Counted from the stretch's first letter, positions 16,962 to 26,604 are shown. The stretch: 64,000 nucleotides of DNA from Edaphobacter acidisoli (GCF_014642855.1 NZ_BMJB01000001.1:1054001-1118000), one strand, 5' to 3'. Numbers and translations are program-made. The notes: generated from the sequence alone by a model not told the origin.

Positions 16962-18950
16962 ATGGACTCTCTCGTTCGACGTCTTCGCACTTCAGCAGCG
17001 ATCCTTTTCTCCGTCTGCTTCCTCGCCGCCGCTGCCGTGGCCGCACCGCTTCGTCCGCAGATCAACATCACCGGCTACGTCATCCACGCCGACCTTGACC
17101 CCGCGACACACCACCTCACCGCAACCGCCGCCGTCACCTTCACCGCACTTGAAGACGTCACCAGCCCCACCTTCGAGCTGAACAACGGCCTCAAGATCAC
17201 CAAACTCACCGACGCGTCCAACACCGCGCTCGACTCCGACCGTCTCGCCGCCACCAGTACCGTCCGCATCAACCTCGCGTCGCCCATGGCGAAGGGCGCA
17301 ACCAACACCTACACCTTTCAGTACGAAGGCACGCTCGAAGGCTCCGACACCAGCCCCGTCTCCGGCATCAAGTTCGCCTCCATCGACGACCCCATCACCA
17401 TCCTCCTCTACCCCGGAGCATGGTTCCCCATGACCGGCCTCTACACCGACCGCTTCACCGCCGAGATGCACATCACCGTGCCCAGCGACATGCGCGTTGT
17501 CGGCTCCGGCGGAGGCATCGCCGCGCCCCACAGCCTGCCCGGAAACCGCACCGAGTACGCCTACAACTGGACCAAGCCCGGCTTCCCCGGCACCATCATC
17601 GCCGGTCAGTTCCTCGACCCCGCCACGCTCTCCACCGGCAACATCCGCGTCTTCGTCACCTCCAAGCGCAAAGACGCAGCCATTGACTTCGCCCGCACCG
17701 CCCAGCGCGAGCTCCTCTACATGTCCGGCACCTTCGGCCAGCCTGAATCCTCCGCACTCAACCTCGTCGAGCTGCCCGACGACGCCGTCTCCGCCGCCTG
17801 GGCCCCCGAGATCGTCGCCATCGGCGGCAGCCGCATCTCCGCCCGCAACGCCCAGCGCCTCATCTCCAACACCATCGCGCACCTCTGGTGGGGAGAGATG
17901 GTCTCGCCTCAAACCATGAACGACGCCTGGATCACCAACGGCATGTCCCGCTACGCCGAGCTCATGTACCTCGAAGACTCCGCCGGCAAAAATGCCTTCC
18001 AATCCGCCATACAGGACAGCTCCGCCGGCGCGCTCGCCTACGACACCCAGCCCCTCACCACGCTCGCGCAGGTCGATCCCTTCTCACCTCAGTTCCAGTC
18101 CATGACGCTCGAAAAAGGCGCCATGGTCTTCCACATGCTCCGTTGGGAGATGGGTGACGACGTCTTCAACAAATTTCTTCGCGACACCCTCAGCCAGTAC
18201 TCCGGAAAATCCATCCGCTCCTCGCAGCTTGAAGACCTCGCCGCCAAGGACTCCAACCTCAACCTCGTGCCCTTCTTTTCCCAGTGGTGCGACGGCACCG
18301 GCGCGCCCAGCTTCAACAACAACTACACCGTCTTCCGCCTCAGCAATAACAAGGGCTTCCGCACCACCGGTTCCATCTCGCAGGACCTCGACCTCTTCAA
18401 CATGCCCGTCGAGCTGCGCATCGACACCGACGGCAAGACCGAGATCCGCCGCGTCGACGTACAAGGCACCAACTCGCCCTTCTCCGTCGAAACCTTCGGC
18501 CGTCCGCGCAAGATCAGCATCGACCCCGAAGACTGGGTCCTCAAGAGCACGCCCGACCTCGCCGTCCGCGTAGCCGTGCTGCGCGGGCAGGAGCAGATCG
18601 CACAAGGCGACCTCACCCAGGCGCTCATCGAGTACCAGAAGGCCCTCGACGCCAACAAGAACAGCTCGCTGGCCAACTACCGCATCGGCGAAGTCTTCTT
18701 CATGCAGCGCAACTACCAGTCCGCCGCCAACAGCTTCCGCGACGCCCTCCGTGGCGACCTCGACCCGCGCTGGGTCGAAGTCTGGAGCCACATCGAGCTG
18801 GGCCGCATCTTCGATGTGACCGGCCAGCGCGAGCGCGCCGTCAACGAGTACCGCCTCGCCATCCAGACCAACGACAACACGCAAGGCGCCATCAACGAAG
18901 CCCGCGCCCTCATGCAAAAACCCTACAAACGCGAGAACGGCGACAACTAA
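16962..18950 (+). CDS. Exported M1-aminopeptidase-like protein with degenerate active site and TPR tail
   Basis: The fold resembles M1 metallopeptidases: a signal peptide (1-29), an N-terminal beta domain (35-210), then the catalytic-domain-like region and a C-terminal TPR-like region (about 535-655). The zinc motif HExxH-x18-E is expected at 303-307 and 326 but reads NTIAH and Asn326; only His307 survives, in a well conserved NTIAHLWWGEMVSP context. It is thus probably non-catalytic. The start at 16962 has GAGGA upstream, while the TTG at 16944 has no Shine-Dalgarno. The TPR and exported location suggest a scaffold or binding role. Confidence 0.85.
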   Translation: MDSLVRRLRTSAAILFSVCFLAAAAVAAPLRPQINITGYVIHADLDPATHHLTATAAVTFTALEDVTSPTFELNNGLKITKLTDASNTALDSDRLAATSTVRINLASPMAKGATNTYTFQYEGTLEGSDTSPVSGIKFASIDDPITILLYPGAWFPMTGLYTDRFTAEMHITVPSDMRVVGSGGGIAAPHSLPGNRTEYAYNWTKPGFPGTIIAGQFLDPATLSTGNIRVFVTSKRKDAAIDFARTAQRELLYMSGTFGQPESSALNLVELPDDAVSAAWAPEIVAIGGSRISARNAQRLISNTIAHLWWGEMVSPQTMNDAWITNGMSRYAELMYLEDSAGKNAFQSAIQDSSAGALAYDTQPLTTLAQVDPFSPQFQSMTLEKGAMVFHMLRWEMGDDVFNKFLRDTLSQYSGKSIRSSQLEDLAAKDSNLNLVPFFSQWCDGTGAPSFNNNYTVFRLSNNKGFRTTGSISQDLDLFNMPVELRIDTDGKTEIRRVDVQGTNSPFSVETFGRPRKISIDPEDWVLKSTPDLAVRVAVLRGQEQIAQGDLTQALIEYQKALDANKNSSLANYRIGEVFFMQRNYQSAANSFRDALRGDLDPRWVEVWSHIELGRIFDVTGQRERAVNEYRLAIQTNDNTQGAINEARALMQKPYKRENGDN

Positions 18951-18966
18951 ATTCACGACAGATGCC

Positions 18967-19007
18967 GGGTGCCCATCTTCGGCGCGAAGCGCCTAAGGTG
19001 GGCATCG
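18967..19007. repeat. Dispersed repeat (GGGTGCCCATCTTC type)
   Basis: GGGTGCCCATCTTCGGCGCG and GCGCCTAAGGTGGGCAT form an inverted repeat (TGCCCA with TGGGCA, GGCGC with GCGCC). Only one copy is seen in this window. It lies between the M1-like gene and the HD-GYP gene. Confidence 0.5.
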
Positions 19008-19130
19008 CGCGCAGCGCGATCCATACACCTCGACCCGCATAAAGACTTCCCTCCACCAGCCGATACATCCTGCATACCGCCGCAGTTGTACCGAACGGGC
19101 GACGGCGTCCCCAACAGGAGCGCTCATCCC

Positions 19131-20249
19131 ATGCCGCAGGAACGCATCCTCGTCGTCGACGACGAGCCGTCAGTGTGCGAGCTCATCGCCGCCATGCTCA
19201 CCCACAGCGGCTACGACACCACGGTCGCGTCCGACGCCGACACAGCCATCGCCCGCCTCCAGCAAGACCCCGACTACAACCTCATCGTCTCCGACATCAT
19301 GATGCCTGGCCCCGACGGCCTCACCCTGCTCGACCGCATCGGCTCCGACCACCCCTCCATCCCCGTCGTCATCTGCTCAGCCATCAACGATGTCCATATC
19401 GCCACCATGGCCTTTCGCCGCGGCGCCTTCGACTACCTCCTCAAGCCCTTCGACCGCGCACAGCTTGAAGACGTCGTCTCCCGCGGCGTCGAGCACCATC
19501 GCCTCCGCCGCCAGAACACCACCTACCGCCAGAACCTCGAAGCCATCGTGCAGGCCCGCACCGGTCGTCTCCGCTCCACCATGCAGGACCTCGAGCGCAG
19601 CTACGACATCACCCTCGAAGCCATGGGCGACGCACTCGACCTCCGCGACCAGGAGACCGAAGGCCACTCCCGCCGCGTCACCGCCTACACCGTCACCATC
19701 GCCCGCGCCATGGGCATCGACCCCGACGAGGTTCGCACCATCGCCCGCGGAGCCTTCCTCCACGACATCGGCAAGATTGCCACCCCCGACGCCATCCTCC
19801 TCAAACCCGGCCGCCTCACCCCCGAAGAGACCGCCATCATGCGCCAGCACTGCCAGGTCGGCTACGAGATGGTCCGCAAAATCCCCTTCCTCCGCGAGGC
19901 CGCCGAGATCGTCTACGCCCACCAGGAACAATTCGACGGCAAAGGCTACCCACGCGGCCTCAGCGGCGAAGACATCCCGCTCGGCGCACGCATCTTCGCC
20001 ATCGCCGACACGCTCGACGCCATGACCTCCGACCGTCCCTACCGCCGCGCAACCACCTTCGTCGCCGCAATCGAAGAGATCACACTCCATGCCGGCACGC
20101 AGTTCGATCCCGAGATCGTCGTCGTCTTCCGCTCCATTCCGCACGAGTCCTGGATCGAGCTCCGCACGCGCGTCGGAGACCTCTCCATCTCCGCTCTGCG
20201 CGAGCTTCTGCGCGAACCCTCAGTTGCGCTCGCCAACCAACCCGTCTAG
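19131..20249 (+). CDS. Response regulator with HD-GYP output domain
   Basis: A 372-residue two-domain regulator: receiver (residues 5-120, acidic pocket Asp10/Asp11, phosphorylation site Asp55 in VSDIMMPGPDG, Lys near 105) and HD-GYP phosphodiesterase (about 170-350). HD is at His211/Asp212 (LHDIGK), followed by the HQEQFDGKGYP signature and ADTLDAMTSDRPYR. HD-GYP enzymes degrade cyclic di-GMP, so phosphorylation probably tunes the local level. A short coiled segment joins the domains. The ATG at 19131 has CAGGAG upstream. No sensor kinase is adjacent. Confidence 0.92.
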   Translation: MPQERILVVDDEPSVCELIAAMLTHSGYDTTVASDADTAIARLQQDPDYNLIVSDIMMPGPDGLTLLDRIGSDHPSIPVVICSAINDVHIATMAFRRGAFDYLLKPFDRAQLEDVVSRGVEHHRLRRQNTTYRQNLEAIVQARTGRLRSTMQDLERSYDITLEAMGDALDLRDQETEGHSRRVTAYTVTIARAMGIDPDEVRTIARGAFLHDIGKIATPDAILLKPGRLTPEETAIMRQHCQVGYEMVRKIPFLREAAEIVYAHQEQFDGKGYPRGLSGEDIPLGARIFAIADTLDAMTSDRPYRRATTFVAAIEEITLHAGTQFDPEIVVVFRSIPHESWIELRTRVGDLSISALRELLREPSVALANQPV

Positions 20250-20282
20250 CATCCCATCTTATTAAGCCGCGAGGCAGATGCT

Positions 20283-20567
20283 ATGAAGAAGACCCTCACC
20301 ACCGCCGAAATCAACGCCCTCCTCAAACTGCATCCTGGCTGGACGCTCCACGACGGCAAACTCACCCGCGAATGGACCTTCAAAAACTTCGTCGAAGCCA
20401 TCGCCTTCGTCAACAAAATCGCACCACTCGCCGAAGCCGCCGGTCACCACCCCGACATCGACATCCGCTACAACCGCGTCCTCCTCAGCCTCGTCTCGCA
20501 TGACGCTGGAGGCATCACCGAACGCGACGCCTCCATGGCCGCCGAGATCAGCGAAGAATTCTCCTGA
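20283..20567 (+). CDS. phhB: Pterin-4a-carbinolamine dehydratase
   Basis: Dehydrates 4a-hydroxytetrahydropterin, recycling the cofactor of aromatic amino-acid hydroxylases. The 94-residue length is typical. The signature EAAGHHPDIDIRYNRV followed by LSLVSHDAGGITERD has the expected histidines and closing Asp. No phenylalanine hydroxylase lies nearby, so the in vivo partner is unknown here; PCD-like proteins also occur with molybdopterin or folate enzymes. It follows the HD-GYP gene by 33 bases on the same strand. Confidence 0.93.
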   Translation: MKKTLTTAEINALLKLHPGWTLHDGKLTREWTFKNFVEAIAFVNKIAPLAEAAGHHPDIDIRYNRVLLSLVSHDAGGITERDASMAAEISEEFS

Positions 20568-20803
20568 GAACTAGTCCGCTACGACCAAAAGTTTTCCACA
20601 GCCAGCCATCAAAACCGCTCGTGGATAGACCTCTACAAGAAAAAGAATTGCCGACGGAAGCACTTCCACAATCACCAATCTGCCTTCAATTTTGTCACTG
20701 TAAATTTATGATAATAAGCAGATTATATCCAGTAAGCGCTTCAGGCAAACGATGACTTAAAACCAGCTTTTCGTGACATTTTCTATGACAGAACATATTT
20801 TTC

Positions 20804-20831
20804 TTGTTATCTCTCCACATTGTGGTATATT
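20804..20831 (+). promoter_or_regulatory. Predicted promoter of the candidate RNA
   Basis: TTGTTA (20804-20809) and TATATT (20826-20831) are spaced 16 bases apart; transcription would begin near 20838. Confidence 0.5.
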
Positions 20832-20837
20832 GAATTC

Positions 20838-20955
20838 ATCGGTGAGAGTGAGTGCTCCTCCCGAGAAGGTTCTCAGCCGAACCAAGGGCTGACACAAGTT
20901 GCGTCACTGGCCTCCCGGCACGGACAGAAACTGTTCGTGCCGTCTTTTTTTCTTA
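20838..20955 (+). ncRNA. Candidate ~118-nt structured RNA or leader with its own terminator
   Basis: The predicted transcript runs from just after a TATATT box to the T-run of a strong terminator. It holds a stem TCAGCC/GGCTGA (20873-20878, 20887-20892) with an eight-base loop and an alternative GAGAA/TTCTC pairing that would compete with it. The final hairpin is described separately. No match to a riboswitch or housekeeping RNA consensus that I know was seen. It could be a small RNA or a terminated leader of the CYCXC gene 78 bases downstream. Confidence 0.4.
20916..20955 (+). terminator. Strong intrinsic terminator upstream of the CYCXC gene
   Basis: CGGCACG and CGTGCCG (20916-20922, 20936-20942) enclose an inner CAG/CTG stem, followed by TCTTTTTTTTCTT. 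It is the most convincing rho-independent terminator in the window and sits in front of a gene rather than after one. Confidence 0.85.
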
Positions 20956-21032
20956 CCCCCAAAAAAATCTCAGCCCAGCTCCCGCAGCACATCCATGGTG
21001 TTCCGTTCCTGCTCCATTTATGATGGTCAGCT

Positions 21033-21470
21033 ATGAAGCGATTTCTGGGCTGTTTAGCATTGGGTCTCATCACCATCGTGGCATCGGCCCAGTGGACGAA
21101 TCCCTCCGACGACGTTCCAGCCTACAACGCCGCCGCGCCGCGCAAAGCCCTGCCGCCCATCCTCAGCGGCAACCAGCTCACCGGCCTCTACTTCACGCAT
21201 CACTATCAGGTGGTCGTCTATGAGATGGCAGCCAAAGTTCCTTCCGTCCTCTATCAGGAACCCTGCTACTGCCACTGCGACCGCGTCCTCGGCCACAACA
21301 GTCTGCACAGCTGCTTCGAGGGCACACACGGCGCCGCCTGCTCCACCTGCATGAAGGAAGCCATGTACACCTATGAGCAGACCAGGAAGGGCCAGACTCC
21401 CGCCCAGATCCGCGCCGGCATCGAGCGTGGCGACTGGCAAACCCTCGACCTGCTCAACGCCAAGCTATAG
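21033..21470 (+). CDS. CYCXC-family exported protein
   Basis: A 145-residue protein with a signal peptide (1-19, GCLALGLITIVASAQ). The conserved core has Cys-Tyr-Cys-His-Cys (EPCYCHCDRVLGHNSLHSCF) and a second pair (ACSTCMKEA), a pattern seen in acidobacterial CYCXC proteins and reminiscent of metal- or heme-binding PCYCGC lipoproteins. Function is unknown; a redox or metal role is inferred from the cysteines. Upstream is the terminator-ended RNA candidate. The cupin gene on the other strand is convergent. Confidence 0.8.
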   Translation: MKRFLGCLALGLITIVASAQWTNPSDDVPAYNAAAPRKALPPILSGNQLTGLYFTHHYQVVVYEMAAKVPSVLYQEPCYCHCDRVLGHNSLHSCFEGTHGAACSTCMKEAMYTYEQTRKGQTPAQIRAGIERGDWQTLDLLNAKL

Positions 21471-21500
21471 AAGCGTACTTGCCGTCAAACGTCTCATCCT

Positions 21501-21536
21501 CGTCATTCTGAGCGAAGCGAAGAACCCCCGCATTTG
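21501..21536. repeat. Dispersed repeat (GTCATTCTGAGCG family)
   Basis: Reads GTCATTCTGAGCGAAGCGAA then GAACCCCCGCAT. Copies are at 31438-31474 and, diverged, at 5237-5282. Confidence 0.65.
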
Positions 21537-21579
21537 CAGTTGCGGTTGTTCTTATCCCTGCTTCTCGCACCACAAATTC

Positions 21580-21631
21580 ACGTCATCTCGACCGGAGCGC
21601 GCAGCGCGGAGTGGAGAGACCCCTGTATTTT
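21580..21631. repeat. Dispersed repeat (GTCATCTCGACCG family), copy 1
   Basis: Starts ACGTCATCTCGACCGGAGCG and ends GTGGAGAGACCCCTGTATTT, with TCTC/GAGA and CCG/CGG arms. Copies are at 23503-23552 and 30243-30290. Confidence 0.7.
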
Positions 21632-21667
21632 CCTTCGCGGTCACCAACGACCAAAGAAAGCAACCGC

Positions 21668-22066
21668 TCACCCTCGCCTATACTGCCCATCACTCACCTT
21701 CTCCATCCAGTCCACAGTCTTGCCATTCAGTTTCTCCTGAACAGCAAGATGCGTCATCGCCGTAGTCGGCGCAGCGCCATGCCAATGCTTCTCCCCAGGT
21801 GAAAACCAGACGACATCGCCCGGCCGAATCTCCTCAACCGGCCCACCCTCACGCTGAACCCACCCGCACCCCGCCGTAACAATCAGCGTCTGTCCCAGCG
21901 GATGCGTATGCCACGCCGTCCGCGCCCCAGGCTCAAACGTCACACTGGCACAAACCACCCGCGCCGGGTCAGGCGCGCTCGCCAGCGGATCAATCCGCAC
22001 CGTGCCGGTAAACCAATCCGACGGTCCCACCGCCGAAGCCTGCGAGCCAACTCTTCTTATCTCCAT
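21668..22066 (-). CDS. Metal-dependent cupin, close to hydroxynitrile lyase GtHNL
   Basis: Single-domain cupin of 132 residues. The metal ligands fall at His53, His55, Gln59 and His94 ([10 protein letters not shown] and GEKHWHG), the positions I recall for the manganese hydroxynitrile lyase of Granulicella tundricola. Ala40, Val42 and Gln110 of that active site also match. Such cupins cleave or form (R)-cyanohydrins in vitro; the physiological role is not settled. AAGGAG precedes the ATG. It is the last gene of a tight run, alcohol dehydrogenase-tautomerase-cupin (gaps of 9 and 31 bases), so it probably handles a carbonyl compound in a shared pathway. Confidence 0.85.
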   Translation of the reverse strand: MEIRRVGSQASAVGPSDWFTGTVRIDPLASAPDPARVVCASVTFEPGARTAWHTHPLGQTLIVTAGCGWVQREGGPVEEIRPGDVVWFSPGEKHWHGAAPTTAMTHLAVQEKLNGKTVDWMEKVSDGQYRRG

Positions 22067-22097
22067 CTTCTGAACTCCTTCCTACATTGCGACTCAC

Positions 22098-22334
22098 TCA
22101 TAAATCACTCTCATCGTATCCGGGGCGCTGATAGAGACTGTCCCGTTTGTTTTGAATATCGGGCTTGTACACCTTCTCCAGCCAATCCTTCGGACCGACT
22201 TCTTCCATGGCCACTGAGACCGACTCTTCTCCATAGCGCAGAATATCCATCACATCCTTCGTAATGGCTGCCGCAAGGCGCTTCTTCTGCTCTTCCGATT
22301 TCCCCGGCCACAACTTCACAATCACATGAGGCAT
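22098..22334 (-). CDS. Tautomerase (4-oxalocrotonate tautomerase superfamily)
   Basis: A 78-residue protein beginning M-P, so Pro2 becomes the N-terminal catalytic proline after Met removal. The start [18 protein letters not shown] fits the small tautomerase fold, with a conserved [10 protein letters not shown] segment. These enzymes interconvert keto and enol forms of 2-oxo acids. AGGAGAG lies upstream of the ATG. It sits between the alcohol dehydrogenase and cupin genes in the same transcript. The substrate is unknown. Confidence 0.88.
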   Translation of the reverse strand: MPHVIVKLWPGKSEEQKKRLAAAITKDVMDILRYGEESVSVAMEEVGPKDWLEKVYKPDIQNKRDSLYQRPGYDESDL

Positions 22335-22343
22335 ATTTCTCTC

Positions 22344-23402
22344 CTATCGATCTCTCAGAGAACTCATATCGATCGAGAACCGATACTTCACATCCGACCT
22401 GAGCATCCGCTCATAAGCCTCATTCACCTTCTGAATCGGAATCACCTCCACATCCGCCGTGATGTTGTGCTTCCCGCAGAAATCAAGCATCTCCTGCGTC
22501 TCCGCGAGCCCGCCAATCGGAGAACCCGACAAGCTCCGCCGCCCGAAGATCAAACCGAACGCAGAAACAGGCAGCGGCTTCTCCGGCGCGCCAACTAGCG
22601 TAATGTTTCCATCGCGCCGCAGCAGTTGAATATACGCATTGATGTCATGGTCCGCGGCCACCGCATCGAGAATGAAGTCGAAGCTGCCCACATGCTCCTT
22701 CATCTCATCCGCATTGCGCGAGATCACCACCTCGTCCGCGCCCAACCGCAGCGCATCGTCCTTCTTACTCGGCGAAGTCGTAAACACGACAACGTGCGCG
22801 CCAAACGCATGAGCAAACTTCACGGCCATATGTCCAAGCCCACCCAGGCCGACCACACCAACCTTCTTGCCCTTCGTCACGTTCCAGTGGCGCATCGGCG
22901 AATACGTCGTAATCCCCGCGCACAGCAGCGGCGCAGTCCCGGCCAGGTCAAGATTTTCAGGAACATGCAGCACAAAGTGCTCATCGACAACAATGCTGTC
23001 CGAATACCCGCCATATGTAGGCCCGCCAGTGTGCTTGTCTACAGAGCCATAGGTCAGCGTCATGTTCGGGCAGAACTGCTCCAGCCCCGCACGGCATTCC
23101 GGACAGGTGCGGTCCGAATCCACCAGGCATCCCACCGCAGCCAGATCGCCCACCTTCAACTTCTTCACCGCCGAGCCCACCTTCGTCACCCGCCCAACAA
23201 TCTCGTGCCCTGGCACGCACGGATAAACCGTCGGCATCACATCGGCCCACTCATTGCGCGCATAGTGCAGGTCCGAGTGACAGATGCCGCAGAAGAGAAT
23301 CTCCATCTGCACATCCCGTTCCCCCGGATCGCGTCGCTGAATCGTCGAAGCAACAAACGGTGAAGCCGCCCCAGCGGCCGAATAAGCCTTCGCGTTATAC
23401 AT
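22344..23402 (-). CDS. Zinc-dependent alcohol dehydrogenase (YahK/CAD type)
   Basis: NADP(H)-type medium-chain dehydrogenase, 352 residues, probably reducing aldehydes. The catalytic zinc ligands are in CGICHSD and PGHE. The structural zinc cysteines form the CPEC-RAGLEQFC cluster, and the Rossmann GLGGLGHMAVKFA follows. The start at 23402 has AAGGAG upstream; an ORF extension of 33 residues is low-complexity and repeat-derived, so it was rejected. First of three tightly packed genes with the tautomerase and the cupin. Confidence 0.93.
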   Translation of the reverse strand: MYNAKAYSAAGAASPFVASTIQRRDPGERDVQMEILFCGICHSDLHYARNEWADVMPTVYPCVPGHEIVGRVTKVGSAVKKLKVGDLAAVGCLVDSDRTCPECRAGLEQFCPNMTLTYGSVDKHTGGPTYGGYSDSIVVDEHFVLHVPENLDLAGTAPLLCAGITTYSPMRHWNVTKGKKVGVVGLGGLGHMAVKFAHAFGAHVVVFTTSPSKKDDALRLGADEVVISRNADEMKEHVGSFDFILDAVAADHDINAYIQLLRRDGNITLVGAPEKPLPVSAFGLIFGRRSLSGSPIGGLAETQEMLDFCGKHNITADVEVIPIQKVNEAYERMLRSDVKYRFSIDMSSLRDR

Positions 23403-23442
23403 AGTCCTGCTCCTTAGCTTTTTGCATTTCCATCCCGCACCC

Positions 23443-23487
23443 TTTTTGCATTTCCATTCCGCAGTGCAGCGAAGGAATCTGATGTTT
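23443..23487. repeat. Dispersed palindromic repeat (CATTCCGC family), second copy
   Basis: Same TTTGCATTTCCATTCCGCAG start and GAAGGAATCTGATGTT end as at 981-1024, with a partial duplicate at 23420-23441 immediately before it. Confidence 0.6.
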
Positions 23488-23502
23488 GCCCCCAACCACA
23501 AC

Positions 23503-23552
23503 GCACGTCATCTCGACCGAAGCGAAGCGAAGTGGAGAGACCCCTGTATTTT
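23503..23552. repeat. Dispersed repeat (GTCATCTCGACCG family), copy 2
   Basis: Starts CACGTCATCTCGACCGAAGC and ends GTGGAGAGACCCCTGTATTT. It lies with the preceding repeat in the gap between the aldo/keto reductase and the alcohol dehydrogenase. Confidence 0.7.
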
Positions 23553-23616
23553 CTCCGCGCGTCGAAAAGCTATCAGCAGCCGGAGAACCCGCTTTGCATT
23601 TCATTCCGAATCACTC

Positions 23617-24612
<996 letters not shown>

Positions 24613-24777
24613 TCATTCACCTCGTGATCTGCCAGTCACAGACTACAAACTCTCGCGCCCAATGCGGTATCCCGATCCTTCCTATTTCTTGCCTGATTCT
24701 CTTGCCCGCCGGAGATTTTGCACACCCGCACTCCAATTTCGCAGTACGCTGACATTAACGACAAGGAAACCATCCCG

Positions 24778-25740
24778 ATGAAAAAGACAGTCGCAACCAC
24801 GTCGTATCAGCCATCAAGAGTCACCGAGCTGCGCACAGAGCTGGCGCGCCAAATCGCCATCCGCAGCACCACAGAAGGCCTGCAGCCCACGGCAGTCCCC
24901 GGCATGGGACTCTTTCGCCGCTCCGTGCCCTCAGCCTGCACATCGGCCACTTACGAGCCCAGCCTGATCGTCTTCGTGCAGGGAAAAAAGCGCATCAACG
25001 TCGGCCGCTCAACTTACCTCTGCGACAGCACCACATTCCTGCTCACCTCGATCGACCTTCCCGTCGTCAGCCAGGTCGTCGCCGCCACCAAAGAGTCGCC
25101 AAACCTCGGCCTTGCGCTCAGCCTCTCGATGCCCGAAGTCCGCAGCCTCCTCAGCTCCGACGAGCTTCCCGCCGCGGCACAGCCCTCCGGCACGCAAGGC
25201 ATGGCCATCGGCAAAACCACGCCCGAGTTGCTCGACGCCTGCCTGCGCCTCATCGACCTGCTCGACACGCCCGAAGACATCCCCTTCCTCAGCACGCTCA
25301 TCCAGCGCGAGATCATCTATCGTCTCCTGCGCAGCCCGCAAGGCGCGCATCTCCGCGCCATCGCCACACTCGGCGAGCAGAGCCACCGCACCGCCAAAGC
25401 CGTCGCCTGGCTCCGCACCAACTTCGCCAAACCCCTCCGCATCGAAGACCTCGCCTCCATGGCGCAGATGGGCGTCTCGACCCTGCATCACCACTTCCGT
25501 TCACTCACCGCCATGAGCCCGCTGCAATATCAGAAGCATCTCCGCCTGCACATCGCGCGCGAGCGCATGCTCAATGAAGGCCTCGACGCATCCAGCGCAG
25601 CCTTCGAAGTCGGCTACGAAAGCGCCAGCCAGTTCAACCGCGAGTACAGCCGCTTCTTCGGACAGCCACCCATGCGCGACATTAAATCCCGCCGCCTCAC
25701 ACCCATCGCAAACCCACTCACGCAGAGCTTAACGATATAG
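24778..25740 (+). CDS. AraC-family regulator
   Basis: A 320-residue transcription factor with an N-terminal AraC-type ligand domain (residues 30-190, PSLIVFVQGKKRINVG; PF06719-like) and a C-terminal double helix-turn-helix (about 215-310, LRIEDLASMAQMGVSTLHHH and FEVGYESASQFNREY). ATG at 24778 was chosen over an in-frame TTG at 24718. Divergent orientation to the aldo/keto reductase, across a 165-base shared region, suggests it controls that gene and perhaps the alcohol dehydrogenase-tautomerase-cupin run. From memory, this type often activates adjacent AKR or alcohol dehydrogenase genes in response to aldehydes. Confidence 0.92.
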   Translation: MKKTVATTSYQPSRVTELRTELARQIAIRSTTEGLQPTAVPGMGLFRRSVPSACTSATYEPSLIVFVQGKKRINVGRSTYLCDSTTFLLTSIDLPVVSQVVAATKESPNLGLALSLSMPEVRSLLSSDELPAAAQPSGTQGMAIGKTTPELLDACLRLIDLLDTPEDIPFLSTLIQREIIYRLLRSPQGAHLRAIATLGEQSHRTAKAVAWLRTNFAKPLRIEDLASMAQMGVSTLHHHFRSLTAMSPLQYQKHLRLHIARERMLNEGLDASSAAFEVGYESASQFNREYSRFFGQPPMRDIKSRRLTPIANPLTQSLTI

Positions 25741-25818
25741 TTTCCCACCCCGCACCACGGAAGATGCCCCATCTCGTCCAACCGTCATGAACGTTATAAA
25801 GTTAAACTGGTACACGAC

Positions 25819-26604
25819 ATGATGGCATCCACGCTCTCTCTGGCACTCTTTCTCTTCCAGCAGGACACCTCCGCCGCCACTCCTCCGCCCAGCTCTTCGA
25901 GCGCAATCGTCGAGATGGTCCACAACAGCGGCCCCGTAGCCTTCACCGTGCTCGTCATCCTGTTAATCGCGAGCATCTTCTCCTGGGCCATCATGCTCAC
26001 CAAGTGGAAGAGCTTCAACCGAGCGCAGACGCAGGGCCAGCGCTTCATCCGCGCCTTCCGCAAATCCTCGCGCCTCAGCGAAATCGCCGCCGTGGCCGAG
26101 CAGTTCAAGCCCAGCCCGCTCGTCTCGGTCTTCAGCGAGATCCACGACGAGTACCAGCGCCAGAACGGCGGCCGCGGTCTCCCGCGCAACCCCGTCGCCC
26201 TCGAGCGCGCCGCGCAGACCGCCTCATCCGAATCCCTCACCACGATGGAAAGCCACATGACCTGGCTCGCCACCATCGCCGCCATCGCGCCCTTCATCGG
26301 GCTCTTCGGTACCGTCTGGGGCATCATCGACGCCTTCCACGGCCTCGGCACCGAAGGTGCGGCCACGCTCCGCGCCGTCGCGCCCGGCATCTCCGAAGCC
26401 CTCATCACCACTGCCGCCGGCCTCGTCGTCGCCATCCCCGCCGTCATCGGCTACAACCAGCTCACCGCGCGCCTCCGCGAGTTCGGCTCGCGCATGGACG
26501 ACTTCGGCCGCGAGCTGCTCAACGCCATCGAAAACGCCGCCATGCTCACACCGCCATCACAGCAGCAGTCCCAGGCAGAGGAGCAGCGCAGGAGGGGCTT
26601 CTAA
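25819..26604 (+). CDS. tolQ: TolQ/ExbB proton-channel protein
   Basis: Inner-membrane component of the Tol energiser, 261 residues, three transmembrane segments: about 35-58 (LVILLIASIFSWAIMLTKWK), 150-170 (TIAAIAPFIGLFGTVWGII) and 190-215 (ITTAAGLVVAIPAVIGYNQL). The conserved GLFGTVWGI and the TTAAGL motif are in place. A Pro/Ser-rich N-terminal stretch precedes helix 1. A second ATG at 25822 is equally possible. It begins the tolQ-tolR-tonB-like-tolB-pal-cpoB run; tolR starts three bases after its stop. Confidence 0.93.
   Translation: MMASTLSLALFLFQQDTSAATPPPSSSSAIVEMVHNSGPVAFTVLVILLIASIFSWAIMLTKWKSFNRAQTQGQRFIRAFRKSSRLSEIAAVAEQFKPSPLVSVFSEIHDEYQRQNGGRGLPRNPVALERAAQTASSESLTTMESHMTWLATIAAIAPFIGLFGTVWGIIDAFHGLGTEGAATLRAVAPGISEALITTAAGLVVAIPAVIGYNQLTARLREFGSRMDDFGRELLNAIENAAMLTPPSQQQSQAEEQRRRGF

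Larger units (their letters stand above)
20568..21032 (+). other. 465-base non-coding region with a candidate RNA gene
   Basis: The first 230 bases are AT-rich with no ORF, repeat or clear signal except scattered A/T runs. From about 20804 there is a promoter-like pair, a structured stretch and a strong terminator (listed separately). A further 80 bases lead to the CYCXC gene start. No tRNA-like cloverleaf was found. Confidence 0.5.

Noticed and set aside
20568-20720. TTTTCCACA box in an AT-rich region, considered as a replication origin
   Set aside because: Only one near-match to a DnaA box is present, with no cluster and no dnaA, dnaN or parA neighbours.
20838-20955. Cobalamin, TPP or SAM riboswitch before the CYCXC gene
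   Set aside because: The conserved cores of these riboswitches are not present; only a weak CACTGG resemblance was seen.
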